This document shows positions 1 to 8,520 of a DNA stretch of 64,000 bases, piece by piece. This DNA comes from CAVXJN01 sp963773585 (GTDB taxonomy: Bacteria; Pseudomonadota; Gammaproteobacteria; JASBUN01). A program made the position numbers and the translations under genes. Below the pieces are notes generated by a model. It was not told where the DNA came from, did no database searches, and saw only the letters and a list, made by a program, of their open reading frames with translations. The stretch is from NCBI GenBank assembly GCA_963773585.1, contig CAVZBR010000001.1, positions 806,001 through 870,000 on the forward strand. The letters are read 5' to 3'. Every line of letters begins with the position of its first letter. The stretch's first letter is position 1.

Positions 1-2
1 AA

Positions 3-317
3 CTGCGCGCCGATCCGGGCCAAGTAATCGCAGTGGTGCGTGAAGCCATGGCCCTGTTGCCGGTGGCGTCGCGCAATATCCGCGTACATCTGCATCCGGA
101 AGACGCCGCTTTGGTCCGCGAAGCCCTTTCGGTTTCCGACGATGAGCGCAGTTGGGTCATTGTCGAAGATCCCGTCCTCAGTCGCGGCGGTTGCAAGGTG
201 AATACCGACTATTCGCAAGTGGACGCCAGCCTCGAAACCCGCATGGTCCAATTCTTCGCGCAGGTGTTCGGCGGGGAACGCGAATCCGACCGTAAACGCG
301 GCGATCCTGAAGCGTGA
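3..317 (+). CDS. fliH: FliH, flagellar export ATPase regulator (C-terminal part)
   Basis: The gene enters from the left edge; only about the last 104 residues are visible. FliH binds FliI and the export gate on the cytoplasmic side of the flagellar motor and holds the ATPase back until export is needed. The visible part has the alternating beta/alpha pattern of the FliH/YscL C-terminal domain, with LHPEDAALVREAL and the typical GGCKVNTDYSQVDASLETR segment. Its TGA overlaps the GTG start of fliI by 4 bases, indicating translational coupling. Identification rests on this motif plus the position directly before fliI. Confidence 0.93.
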   Translation: MRADPGQVIAVVREAMALLPVASRNIRVHLHPEDAALVREALSVSDDERSWVIVEDPVLSRGGCKVNTDYSQVDASLETRMVQFFAQVFGGERESDRKRGDPEA

Positions 318-1663
318 GTGCACTGCCGAATCCCTGCCGCGGACCGCTCTGGCGCGCCAAACTGGCAGGCTATCGCGAGCACGCGGGCCAACCGGCGCGT
401 CTGGTCGTGGAAGGACGCCTCACCCGTATGGTCGGTTTGACCCTGGAAGCCATCGGCAGCCAGGCGGCGATCGGTGCCCGCTGCATGGTGGTGGGGCCGG
501 ACGACTACGAGATCGAAGCCGAGGTCGTAGGCTTTTCCGGCGACCGGTTGTTCCTGATGCCCATCGGTGATCTGCAGGGTTTGACGCCCAACGCCCGCGT
601 GATCCCCACAGACCGGGTCGCCAAAGCGCCCGTGGGCGAGGCAATGCTCGGCCGGGTCGTCGACGGTGCCGGCAATCCCCTGGATGGCAAGGGACCATTG
701 CGCACTCGCACCTTCGCACCTTTGACCGGACGTTCCATCAATCCGCTGTCGCGCAGCCCGATTCGCGAACCGCTGGACGTGGGTGTGCGCGCCATCAACT
801 CATTGTTGACCGTGGGGCGCGGTCAGCGCATGGGCCTGTTTGCCGGCAGCGGCGTCGGCAAGAGTGTGCTGCTCGGTATGATGACGCGCTATACCAATGC
901 CGACGTGATCGTGGTGGGTCTGATCGGCGAGCGCGGCCGCGAAGTGAAGGAATTCGTTGACAACATTCTCGGTCAGGAAGGCTTGGCCCGCTCCGTGGTA
1001 GTGGCTACGCCGGCGGACCACACACCACTGATGCGTATGCACGGCGCCATGCTCGCGACTTCGGTCGCCGAGTATTTCCGTGACCAGGGCAAACAAGTTC
1101 TGCTGTTGATGGATTCCCTGACCCGCTTCGCCCAGGCGCAGCGCGAGATTGCCCTTGCGATCGGCGAGCCGCCTGCCACCAAGGGTTATCCGCCGTCGGT
1201 GTTTGCGAAGATTCCGCAGTTGGTGGAGCGGGCCGGCAACGGCGACCACGGCGGCGGTTCAATTACTGCGTTCTACACCGTGCTCGCGGAAGGCGATGAC
1301 CAGAACGACCCGATCGCCGATGCGGCGCGCGCGATTCTCGACGGCCACATCGTGCTGTCGCGCAAAATCGCCGAAGCCGGACATTACCCGGCAATCGATA
1401 TCGAAGCGTCGATTTCCCGCGCCATGACCGAAATCGTCTCCCGCGAGCATCGCCAAAGCGCGCAACAATTCAAGAAACTGTACTCGTCTTACGAACAGAA
1501 TCGTGATTTGATCAGCGTCGGTGCCTACCAGCAAGGCTCAGATCCGCGTATCGACGCGGCCATTCACATGAATCCGCGCCTGATGGAGTTTCTGCAACAA
1601 GACATGCACGAGCCGGTGGAGCTGGACCGCAGCCGCATGGAACTCGAGGCGTTGATCGGCTGA
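314..1663 (+). CDS. fliI: FliI, flagellar type III export ATPase
   Basis: FliI is the hexameric cytoplasmic ATPase that helps unload substrates into the flagellar type III export gate. The 449 residues match the family length. The Walker A motif GSGVGKS lies at about residues 178-184 and the Walker B strand (LLLMDSLTRFAQA) near 261-268, followed by the family-typical EPPATKGYPPSVF segment. The GTG start overlaps the fliH stop. FliJ follows 44 bases downstream, as in other polar-flagellum clusters. Confidence 0.98.
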   Translation: MSALPNPCRGPLWRAKLAGYREHAGQPARLVVEGRLTRMVGLTLEAIGSQAAIGARCMVVGPDDYEIEAEVVGFSGDRLFLMPIGDLQGLTPNARVIPTDRVAKAPVGEAMLGRVVDGAGNPLDGKGPLRTRTFAPLTGRSINPLSRSPIREPLDVGVRAINSLLTVGRGQRMGLFAGSGVGKSVLLGMMTRYTNADVIVVGLIGERGREVKEFVDNILGQEGLARSVVVATPADHTPLMRMHGAMLATSVAEYFRDQGKQVLLLMDSLTRFAQAQREIALAIGEPPATKGYPPSVFAKIPQLVERAGNGDHGGGSITAFYTVLAEGDDQNDPIADAARAILDGHIVLSRKIAEAGHYPAIDIEASISRAMTEIVSREHRQSAQQFKKLYSSYEQNRDLISVGAYQQGSDPRIDAAIHMNPRLMEFLQQDMHEPVELDRSRMELEALIG

Positions 1664-1707
1664 GGTTTGCCGGTTGCCTGATTTGAACATCCAATTCGAG
1701 TGATACG

Positions 1708-2160
1708 ATGACCCGCTCAAAGCGTCTTAACCCAGTAGTCAAAGTTGCGGAACATCGCGAGAAAGACGCCGCACGTTTGCTCGGCCAGAGCCAACAACGT
1801 CTGGAACAGCAACAGACTCGACTGCGGGAGTTGATCGGTTACCGCGAGGAATATCACCTCAAGTACCAACAGACCTGCGCCCGCGGCTTGGATGTCAAGC
1901 AACTGCAGGAATACCGCTTGTTTCTGGCCCGGCTCAACGACGCCATCGCCCAGCAGCAGAAAACCGTGATGCAGGCGCAGCGGGACGTGGAACGTTGCCG
2001 GTCCGGCTGGATGCGCACCCGGACCCGTAGCCAAGCGCTGGACAAAGTGCGCGAACGTTACCAGAACGTCGAACGCCAGGAAGCCGAGCGGCGGGAACAG
2101 GCCGATCTCGACGAACGCAGCACCCAGAGCGCCAATCGCGAGCCCAAGAACCGCGATTGA
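1708..2160 (+). CDS. fliJ: FliJ, flagellar export chaperone / ATPase stalk
   Basis: FliJ is a small coiled-coil protein that sits in the centre of the FliI ring and links it to FlhA. The 150 residues are almost wholly predicted helix, rich in Gln, Glu and Arg, with heptad-like spacing (LLGQSQQRLEQQQTRLREL, then QQQKTVMQAQRDVERCR), as in the family. It is the last gene of the fliHIJ group. The next flagellar gene, fliK, lies more than 1.1 kb away across a repeat array, so the two are unlikely to share one transcript. Confidence 0.93.
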   Translation: MTRSKRLNPVVKVAEHREKDAARLLGQSQQRLEQQQTRLRELIGYREEYHLKYQQTCARGLDVKQLQEYRLFLARLNDAIAQQQKTVMQAQRDVERCRSGWMRTRTRSQALDKVRERYQNVERQEAERREQADLDERSTQSANREPKNRD

Positions 2161-2194
2161 CAGACGTCGGAGTTAAACGCCCGTTTAAACCACC

Positions 2195-3208
2195 GTAGGA
2201 TGCGTCAAGCGCGGCGCGGACGCATCGTTCCGTCACGCTACGAATGACGCCAAGACGTTGCGTCCGGCCTCTGGCCTTGACGCAACCTACGGGTAGCGGC
2301 CGCATTCGTTCGACACCTGTTTAGATCACCGTAGGATGCGTCAAGCGCGCAGCGCGGACGCATCGTTCCGTCACGCTACGAATGACGCCAAGACGTTGCG
2401 TCCGGCCTCCGGCGTTTTGTCTGCGGCACGCCCGTTGCGTCCGGCCCTCGGCCTTGACGCAACCTACGGGCAGCAGCCCCATTCGTTCAACACCTGTTTA
2501 GATCACCGTAGGATGCGTCAAGCGCGCAGCGCAGACGCATCGTTCCGTCACGCTGCAAATGACGCCAACACGTTGCGTCCGGCCTCCGGCGTTTTGTCTG
2601 CGGCACGACGCCAAGACGTTGCGTCCGGCCTCCGGCCTTGACGCAACCTACGGGTAGCGGCCGCATTCGTTCGACACCTGTTTAGATCACCGTAGGATGC
2701 GTCAAGCGCGCAGCGCAGACGCATCGTTCCGTCACGCTGACGAATGACGCCAAGACGTTGCGTCCGGCCTCGGCCTTGACGCAACCTACGGCAGCAGCCC
2801 ATTCGTTCACACCGGTTTAGATCACCGTAGGATGTGTCAAGCGCGCAGCGCGGACGCATCGTTCCGTCACGCTACGAATGACGCCAAGACGTTGCGTCCG
2901 GCCTCTCGGCCTTGACGCAACCTACGGGTAGCGGCCGCATTCGTTCGACACCTGTTTAGATCACCGTAGGATGCGTCAAGCGCGCAGCGCGGACGCATCG
3001 TTCCGTCACGCTACGAATGACGCCAACACGTTGCGTCCGGCCTCTGGCCTTGACGCAACCTACGGGCAGCAGCCCCATTCGTTCACCACCCGGTTTCGAT
3101 CACCGTAGGATGTGTCAAGCGCGCAGCGCGGACGCACCGTTCCGTCACGCTACGAATGACGCCAAGACGTTGCGTCCGGCCCTCGGCCTTGACGCAACCT
3201 ACGGGTAG
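2195..3208 (+). repeat. Tandem array of seven palindromic-ended repeats between fliJ and fliK
   Basis: Seven copies begin at 2195, 2331, 2508, 2692, 2827, 2966 and 3105. The usual period is 135-139 bases; two units are about 40 bases longer because an internal segment (CCGGCGTTTTGTCTGCGGCACG plus a repeat of the TTGCGTCCGGCC stretch) is inserted. Each unit starts GTAGGRTGYGTCAAG and ends CTTGACGCAACCTAC, which are inverted repeats of one another (14 of 15 in the GATGCG copies). Inside are two smaller hairpins: GATGCGTC with GACGCATC around a loop AAGCGCGCAGCGCG, and GTTGCGTC with GACGCAAC. I see no gene in 2161-3256. The form is that of a REP/MITE-like intergenic repeat that has amplified in tandem. 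Confidence 0.92.
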
Positions 3209-3256
3209 CCAAGAGGTTGCATCCGGCCCTGGCGCGACCCCCGGGCCGCCGACCCA

Positions 3257-3272
3257 TGGCACGCTCCTTGCT
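3257..3272 (+). promoter_or_regulatory. Sigma54 (RpoN) promoter of fliK
   Basis: The sequence TGGCACG-CTCC-TTGCT is a perfect match to the sigma54 -24/-12 consensus TGGCACG-N4-TTGCW. It lies 43 bases before the fliK start, and transcription would begin near 3284. Early and middle flagellar genes of polar-flagellated gammaproteobacteria are known to use sigma54 with FleQ. This promoter gives fliK its own transcript downstream of the repeat array. Confidence 0.88.
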
Positions 3273-3315
3273 CCTGTCCCGTTGACCGCATCTCAAAAAC
3301 AACGGGATTCTACCC

Positions 3316-4479
3316 ATGAACGTGACTTCTTCGATGTTTCCAAGTACCGCCGGCGCTGGTGCGGACGCACCTCCAGGCGCCCAGGGCGCGTCTGGAGCCG
3401 GCTCGGAAAGCGTTTCAGGACAAGCAGTTGGAAACACGAATCCATTTGCGCTGCTGCTCGGCGGACAGCTGCGCACCGCGGCCGAACTGGGTTCCCGAAA
3501 AGACCTCGCAATTACCCTGGCGGACGGCAAGATGCCGACTCAACCGGCGCAATTGTTGCCGCAGAACGGCAAGGCTTTGCCGGACGCGGAAGCTGGCAAG
3601 GCGACGGACCAGGCGAATGCCGATAGCGATGCGACGGAGAAGAGCGGTTCGTTGCCGGTCGCGCCGCTGGATCTGAACGCAATACTGAAGCTGCCCCAGG
3701 GCGATGCCGCAGACCCCGATCAGCAGTCGAGCCAGGACGCCAACGCCGACTGGACTTTGAACCTGTTGCAACTGGCGATGGCAGAAACCGGTAGCGGCAG
3801 CCTCCATAGGCTGCCGGTCGACGCCGACAAGCAGTCCGGCGACGACCAAGCCATCCTACGGATGTTGCAGGGCGCGGGACTGCGCGCCGACGTCGACCGC
3901 GCCGGAGTACTGTTGCAACATGCGGGCGCCAACCCGCCTCAGCACACGGCGGACGGCGGCGATCAGACGGGCGGCAGCCAGACTGCAGCATTGACCGCCG
4001 ACCCCGGCTTCAAGGCTGCGGTGGACGCGCAATCCAAAGTCGCGCCGGCGGTGCAGTCCACACTGCAACAGCCGGTGGGTAAACAGGGCTGGGACCAGGA
4101 ACTCGGCAGCCGCATGGTTTGGATGAGCAAACAGGACCTGCAAAGCGCGCAGCTGCGATTGAACCCGGCCCATCTGGGACCGCTGGAAGTGCGCTTGTCG
4201 GTGCAGCAGGACCAGACCGCGAACGTCACATTTCTGTCGAACCACGCACCGGTCCGGGATGCGGTGGAAGCCGCGATCCCGCGGTTGCGCGAAATGTTGG
4301 CCGATAGCGGTGTCAATCTCGGCGGTGTCGATGTGTCCGCCCATTCCCACGGCCAGGCGCGGGACCAACAGTCCTTTGCAAACAATTGGCTGAGTCAGGC
4401 CGACGGCAATCTGGATGGGACTGGAGCCGAGGACGTGGTGCGCAGCATCGCACTGGGAATGGTGGATTATTTCGCCTAG
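3316..4479 (+). CDS. fliK: FliK, flagellar hook-length control protein
   Basis: FliK is exported during hook assembly, measures hook length and makes FlhB switch from rod/hook to filament substrates. The 387-residue protein has the usual low-complexity Ala/Gln/Asp-rich N-terminal two thirds. The conserved C-terminal Flg_hook domain (about residues 265-345) shows LRLNPAHLGPLEVRL and the later HAPVRDAVEAAIPRLREML. A sigma54 promoter lies just upstream. The last codons and stop are duplicated 140 bases further on. Confidence 0.95.
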   Translation: MNVTSSMFPSTAGAGADAPPGAQGASGAGSESVSGQAVGNTNPFALLLGGQLRTAAELGSRKDLAITLADGKMPTQPAQLLPQNGKALPDAEAGKATDQANADSDATEKSGSLPVAPLDLNAILKLPQGDAADPDQQSSQDANADWTLNLLQLAMAETGSGSLHRLPVDADKQSGDDQAILRMLQGAGLRADVDRAGVLLQHAGANPPQHTADGGDQTGGSQTAALTADPGFKAAVDAQSKVAPAVQSTLQQPVGKQGWDQELGSRMVWMSKQDLQSAQLRLNPAHLGPLEVRLSVQQDQTANVTFLSNHAPVRDAVEAAIPRLREMLADSGVNLGGVDVSAHSHGQARDQQSFANNWLSQADGNLDGTGAEDVVRSIALGMVDYFA

Positions 4480-4500
4480 CGCAAGCGGGTTTGAATCCAG

Positions 4501-4533
4501 CAGCCCCGAAGCGCGCAAACGCATTCGGGGCTG
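4501..4533 (+). terminator. Terminator-like hairpin after fliK, copy 1
   Basis: CAGCCCCGAA pairs perfectly with TTCGGGGCTG over 10 bp around a 13-base loop, 22 bases after the fliK stop. No clean T-run follows (TTCGCTTTCG), so intrinsic termination may be weak. It could equally protect the 3' end of the transcript. Confidence 0.55.
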
Positions 4534-4640
4534 TTCGCTTTCGCGGCAGCCTCGATACGAGCAGCGAGCTAGACGCGATCCCCATCGTCGCGCTCGGAAT
4601 GGTGGATTATTGCGCCTAGCGCAACGTGTTTGAATCCAGA

Positions 4641-4673
4641 CAGCCCCGAAGCGCGCAAACGCGTTCGGGGCTG
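4641..4673 (+). terminator. Terminator-like hairpin after fliK, copy 2
   Basis: This is the second copy of the 10-bp stem CAGCCCCGAA / TTCGGGGCTG, created by the 140-base duplication. The loop differs from copy 1 by one base while the stem is identical. Between here and the fliL promoter (4674-4872) I see no gene. Confidence 0.5.
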
Positions 4674-4872
4674 TGCGCGTTTGCGCGTTTCGGTCGCGCA
4701 TCGAGCTGAACGCGATACCGATGGATCGCTGCCCGTAACTCACACTGGCCGGTGCCGAATTCTTGGCAGCAATTGCCGCGCTCACCGCCGCCGCGCGAGT
4801 CAATCTCCCGGCGCCTCTGGTAAACCATTTGTAACTATCTGCGCCGATTGGATAAATATCCTCTCCTGCCGG

Positions 4873-4888
4873 TGGCATGTGTCTTGCT
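4873..4888 (+). promoter_or_regulatory. Sigma54 promoter of the fliLMNOPQR-flhB operon
   Basis: TGGCATG-TGTC-TTGCT differs from the sigma54 consensus TGGCACG-N4-TTGCW at one position and keeps the invariant GG and GC with the correct spacing. The expected transcription start is near 4900, 35 bases before fliL. It is the natural promoter for the eight tightly spaced genes that follow. Confidence 0.85.
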
Positions 4889-4934
4889 ACCCCCTTGTGC
4901 CGAGTGCAAGGCCCGAATGGCGTGAGGAATATAA

Positions 4935-5489
4935 ATGGCGCAGAAAGACGAAGACCTGGACCTGGACGTAGAAACCGACAAGCCGAAAAAGAGCGGCAAG
5001 TTGGGCAAGATCCTCTTGTTCGGCGGCATCGGCGTACTGATCGTTGCCATGGCGGTGACGATTACGGTGTTGCTGATGCGTGGGGGCCACGAGGAGGAGG
5101 CGGCACAACCTGCGGCGGAAAAGTCGGCGCCGGAAGCGAAAGTCGCGAAGGCCAAGCCCAGCGCGGGCAAGACGCCACTGTATCTGGACGTCGATCCACC
5201 GTTCGTGGTGAATCTCAACGACGACAGCGGCGTGCGGTTCTTGCAAGTGGCCGTTTCGGTCATGGCATACAACCAGGAAGCGCTGGACAAGGTGCAGGCC
5301 AACATGCCGCTGGTGCGCCACAATTTGATGCTGCTGTTCAGCAGCCAGAAGTTTTCCGATATCAAGACCCGCGACGGTAAGGTGGCGTTGCAGGAAAAAG
5401 CGTTGGCGACGGTTCGCAGCGCTCTGAAGGAAGTCACCGGCGCACCGTTGGTGGACGCCCTCTATCTGCCCAGCATCGTCGGTCAATAG
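4935..5489 (+). CDS. fliL: FliL, flagellar basal-body / stator-associated protein
   Basis: FliL is an inner-membrane protein that surrounds or supports the stator units. The 184 residues have a charged cytoplasmic N-terminus, one membrane helix at about residues 27-50 (ILLFGGIGVLIVAMAVTITVLLM) and a periplasmic domain with YLDVDPPFVVNLN and VRHNLMLLFSSQKFSDIKTRDGK, typical of the family. It is the first gene after a sigma54 promoter and 5 bases before fliM. Confidence 0.96.
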   Translation: MAQKDEDLDLDVETDKPKKSGKLGKILLFGGIGVLIVAMAVTITVLLMRGGHEEEAAQPAAEKSAPEAKVAKAKPSAGKTPLYLDVDPPFVVNLNDDSGVRFLQVAVSVMAYNQEALDKVQANMPLVRHNLMLLFSSQKFSDIKTRDGKVALQEKALATVRSALKEVTGAPLVDALYLPSIVGQ

Positions 5490-5494
5490 CCGCC

Positions 5495-6508
5495 ATGTCC
5501 GTCAATGACCTGCTGTCACAGGACGAAATCGACGCGCTGCTGCACGGCGTAGGCAGCGGCGATGTCGATACGGAATCCGATGGCGGACTCCCCAGCGGCG
5601 AAGCCCAGCATTACGACTTCACCAGCCAGGACCGCATCGTGCGGGGGCGCATGCCCACGCTGGAAATGATCAACGAACGCTTCGCTCGGCATTTCCGTAT
5701 CAGTCTGTTCAACATGCTGCGCCGGTCTGCGGAGATTTCCGTGGGCGGTGTGCAAATGTTGAAGTTCGGCGAATACGTGCACAGTTTGTTCGTACCCACC
5801 AGCCTGAATCTGGTTAAGGTCAAGCCCTTGCGGGGCACAGCCCTGTTCGTGGTCGATCCTAAACTGGTGTTCCTGGTGGTGGACAACTTCTTCGGCGGTG
5901 ACGGGCGTTTCCATACGAAAATCGAAGGCCGCGAGTTCACGCCCACCGAAGTCCGCGTAATCCAGATGGTGTTGCAACTTGCGTTCCGCGATTTGCGCGA
6001 AGCGTGGTCGCCAGTCATGCAGGTGGAATTCGATTACATCAACTCCGAAGTCAATCCGCAGTTCGCCAATATCGTCAGCCCCACGGAAGTCATCGTGGTA
6101 TCCACGTTCCACGTCGAACTCGAAGGCGGCGGCGGCGATCTGCATGTGACCATGCCCTATTCGATGTTGGAACCCATTCGCGAGCAACTCGACACCGGGC
6201 TGCAGAGCGACCGCGACGAGGTAGATGACCGCTGGAGCCTGTCTTTACAGGAAGAAATGAAACTTGCCGAGGTGGAGATCAGCAGCACCCTGGTGGAGAC
6301 CGATCTCAGTTTGCGACAGGTACTCGAACTCGAAGCAGGCGACATCATCCCCATCGATTTGCCGGACAAAGTGATGGTACGAGTGGAAGACATTCCGGCA
6401 TTCCGGGCCCGGGTTGGCAGCCACCGGGGACAGACATCCATCCAGATTCTCAACAAGATTGCACATCAATTGCCCGCGACTGTACCGATCGCGCGGCGAC
6501 AGAGCTAA
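5495..6508 (+). CDS. fliM: FliM, flagellar motor switch protein
   Basis: FliM forms the middle of the C-ring and binds phosphorylated CheY to reverse the motor. At the N-terminus LLSQDEIDALL (residues 6-16) is the CheY-P binding motif. The middle domain carries the GGVG-like segment (SVGGVQMLKFGEY), and the C-terminal SpoA domain (EVEISSTLVETDLSLRQVLEL) packs with FliN. The 337-residue length is usual. Confidence 0.98.
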   Translation: MSVNDLLSQDEIDALLHGVGSGDVDTESDGGLPSGEAQHYDFTSQDRIVRGRMPTLEMINERFARHFRISLFNMLRRSAEISVGGVQMLKFGEYVHSLFVPTSLNLVKVKPLRGTALFVVDPKLVFLVVDNFFGGDGRFHTKIEGREFTPTEVRVIQMVLQLAFRDLREAWSPVMQVEFDYINSEVNPQFANIVSPTEVIVVSTFHVELEGGGGDLHVTMPYSMLEPIREQLDTGLQSDRDEVDDRWSLSLQEEMKLAEVEISSTLVETDLSLRQVLELEAGDIIPIDLPDKVMVRVEDIPAFRARVGSHRGQTSIQILNKIAHQLPATVPIARRQS

Positions 6509-6523
6509 GTGCTGGAGACGGCC

Positions 6524-7009
6524 ATGAACGACACCACCGATTTGGAACCGAACGAAGCCGAAGATCAGGACGCGTTGGCCGACGAATGGGCTTCGGCACT
6601 GGCGGAACAGGGCGATGTGGATGACCTCGACGTCGATGCCGCGCTCGAAAGCGCAGCCGCCGAGCCGCCGGCCAAGGAAAAGCCCAAACAAACCTATCAA
6701 CCGGCGCAGTTCGAAGATCTGCAGCACGAACCGAGTTCGTCCGGCGAGGACGTCAACCTGGATGTGATTCTCGATATCCCGGTGACGCTGTCCATGGAAA
6801 TCGGCCGTACCAAGATTCCGATCCGCAATTTGCTGCAGCTCAACCAAGGCTCGGTGGTGGAGCTCGACCGGCTTGCCGGCGAACCCATGGATGTTCTGGT
6901 CAACGGCACCCTTGTGGCTCACGGCGAAGTAGTGGTGGTCAACGAGAAATTCGGCATTCGTCTTACCGACGTCATCAGCCCCGCCGAACGCGTCAAAAAA
7001 CTCAAGTGA
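6524..7009 (+). CDS. fliN: FliN, flagellar motor switch protein
   Basis: FliN forms the base of the C-ring with FliM and docks FliH. I place the start at ATG 6524 because GGAG at 6514-6517 is well spaced; a GTG at 6509 in the same frame, touching the fliM stop, lacks a ribosome site. This gives 161 residues. About the first 75 are an acidic, poorly conserved extension; the SpoA domain (LDVILDIPVTLSMEIGRTK to FGIRLTDV) ends the protein. The TGA overlaps the fliO GTG. Confidence 0.96.
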   Translation: MNDTTDLEPNEAEDQDALADEWASALAEQGDVDDLDVDAALESAAAEPPAKEKPKQTYQPAQFEDLQHEPSSSGEDVNLDVILDIPVTLSMEIGRTKIPIRNLLQLNQGSVVELDRLAGEPMDVLVNGTLVAHGEVVVVNEKFGIRLTDVISPAERVKKLK

Positions 7010-7461
7010 GAACGAAATTGATGTCCCGCATCCAGCGCTGCATCGTTTTGCTCGCGTGCATGCCCGGCGCCGTGTGGGCCGAGTCGCTCAAGGCACAATC
7101 GGCGGCCAACAATATCAGCCGCTCGCCGGTGAGTGCCGGCAATGTGCTGCAGATGGTGGCCGGCCTGGCGTTGGTGGTGATTTTGATCTTCGGGCTTGCG
7201 TGGGCGGTACGCCGCTTTGGCAACGTCAACGTCAATGCCCGTGGCGCGCTGCGGGTGGTGGGCGCATTGTCCATGGGCGCGCGTGAGCGTGTGGTGTTGA
7301 TTCAGGCGGGTGAAAAACAGATTCTGCTGGGTGTCGCGCCGGGGCGGGTGCAGACGTTGCACGTGCTTGAAGAACCGATCCAGCCTCAAACGGCCCCGGC
7401 GGCTCCCATGGGCGGCTTTGCCGAACGCTTGCGCAGTGCCATGGGAGGCAAGCGGTCGTGA
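7006..7461 (+). CDS. fliO: FliO, flagellar export gate assembly protein
   Basis: FliO helps assemble the FliP ring of the flagellar export gate. An N-terminal hydrophobic signal-like segment ending in AVWA is followed by a transmembrane helix (MVAGLALVVILIFGLAWAVRRF, about residues 45-66) and a short cytoplasmic domain with GARERVVLIQAGEKQILLGV, the conserved FliO core. The GTG at 7006 overlaps fliN by 4 bases; ATG 7021 in frame is an equally possible start. 151 residues from the GTG. Confidence 0.92.
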   Translation: MRTKLMSRIQRCIVLLACMPGAVWAESLKAQSAANNISRSPVSAGNVLQMVAGLALVVILIFGLAWAVRRFGNVNVNARGALRVVGALSMGARERVVLIQAGEKQILLGVAPGRVQTLHVLEEPIQPQTAPAAPMGGFAERLRSAMGGKRS

Positions 7462-8207
7462 AGTGGTTGAAGCTGGTAGTTGCGTTTGCGCTCGCATGTG
7501 CGCCGCTGGGTATCGCCATGGCGCAACCGGGCCTCACCATCATCGACAGCGCACCGACTCCCGATGGCGGCCAAAGCTATTCGGTGACCATCCAGATTCT
7601 GGTGTTGATGACGGTGCTGACGCTGTTGCCGTCGGCATTGCTCATGATGACGTCGTTCACTCGTATCGTGATCGTACTTGGCATCCTGCGCCAGGCTCTG
7701 GGTACGCCGCAAACGCCCTCGACCCAGATCATTATCGGTATCAGTTTGTTTTTGAGTTTCTTCGTCATGGCGCCGGTGTTCGACCGCGCCAATTCCGACG
7801 CTTTGCAGCCTTATCTTCAGGAAAAGATCAGTGGCGAACAGGCTCTGGAGCGGGCCCAAAAGCCGTTTCGCGACTTCATGCTGCGTCAGACCCGCGAGAG
7901 CGACATCGCGTTGTTCGCGGGACTGGCCGGCAAGCAGGGTTTCGACGGCCCGGACTCGGTGCCGTTCTCGGTGCTGGCTCCGTCTTTCATCATCAGCGAA
8001 TTGAAGACGGCATTTCAGATCGGCTTTTTGATTTTCGTGCCGTTCGTAGTGATCGACATGGTGGTCGCCAGCGTGTTGATGTCCATGGGCATGATGATGC
8101 TGTCGCCGATGCTGATCGCATTGCCGTTCAAGCTGATGCTGTTTGTGCTGGTGGACGGCTGGAGCATGATCATCAGCACGCTCGCCGCCAGCTTCTACGT
8201 TTCATAG
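7458..8207 (+). CDS. fliP: FliP, flagellar export gate core protein
   Basis: FliP forms the pentameric core of the flagellar type III export channel with FliQ and FliR. The 249-residue protein has a cleavable signal sequence (LVVAFALACAPLGIAMA), four membrane helices and the family signatures MTSFTRIVIVLGILRQALGTPQTP and FIISELKTAFQIGFLIFVPF. It starts with GTG overlapping the fliO TGA by 4 bases. Confidence 0.98.
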   Translation: MKWLKLVVAFALACAPLGIAMAQPGLTIIDSAPTPDGGQSYSVTIQILVLMTVLTLLPSALLMMTSFTRIVIVLGILRQALGTPQTPSTQIIIGISLFLSFFVMAPVFDRANSDALQPYLQEKISGEQALERAQKPFRDFMLRQTRESDIALFAGLAGKQGFDGPDSVPFSVLAPSFIISELKTAFQIGFLIFVPFVVIDMVVASVLMSMGMMMLSPMLIALPFKLMLFVLVDGWSMIISTLAASFYVS

Positions 8208-8238
8208 CGCGCCGTCGCGGACGGCGGAGGTAGCCTGC

Positions 8239-8508
8239 ATGACTCCGGAAATGGTCCTGACCGTCGGTCAGGAAGCGCTGAAAGTGACGGCACTGTTGGC
8301 CGGACCGATTTTGATCGCGGTATTGGTAACCGGCTTGTTGATCGGTATGTTCCAGGCTGTCACCCAGATCAACGAGATGACCTTGAGCTTCATTCCGAAG
8401 CTGATGGTATTGGCGTTGGTGTTGACTCTTGCCGGTTCGTGGATGCTGGACACCATCATCAGCTTTACGCAACGGATATTCGAAAATATCCCTGGGCTGA
8501 TCGGCTGA
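8239..8508 (+). CDS. fliQ: FliQ, flagellar export gate protein
   Basis: FliQ is a two-helix inner-membrane protein wrapped around the FliP/FliR core. The 89 residues show the two hydrophobic hairpin helices and the conserved FQAVTQINEMTLSFIPK stretch between them. It sits between fliP and fliR with short gaps, as in all clusters of this type. Confidence 0.97.
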   Translation: MTPEMVLTVGQEALKVTALLAGPILIAVLVTGLLIGMFQAVTQINEMTLSFIPKLMVLALVLTLAGSWMLDTIISFTQRIFENIPGLIG

Positions 8509-8520
8509 GTTTTCACTGCC

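Larger units (their letters stand above)
4444..4674 (+). repeat. Direct duplication of the fliK 3' end and its terminator hairpin
   Basis: About 91 bases from 4444 to 4534 recur at 4584-4674, a shift of 140. Both copies encode the same peptide end: the first reads SIALGMVDYFA-stop in fliK, the second reads IVALGMVDYCA-stop without being part of a gene. Both then carry GCGCAA, TTTGAATCCAG and the CAGCCCCGAA hairpin. A few substitutions and one balanced one-base indel separate them, so the duplication is not very recent. Confidence 0.9.

Noticed and set aside
2336..3208. Open frames inside the fliJ-fliK repeat array
   Set aside because: They are translations of the repeat itself, repeat internally and lack ribosome sites.
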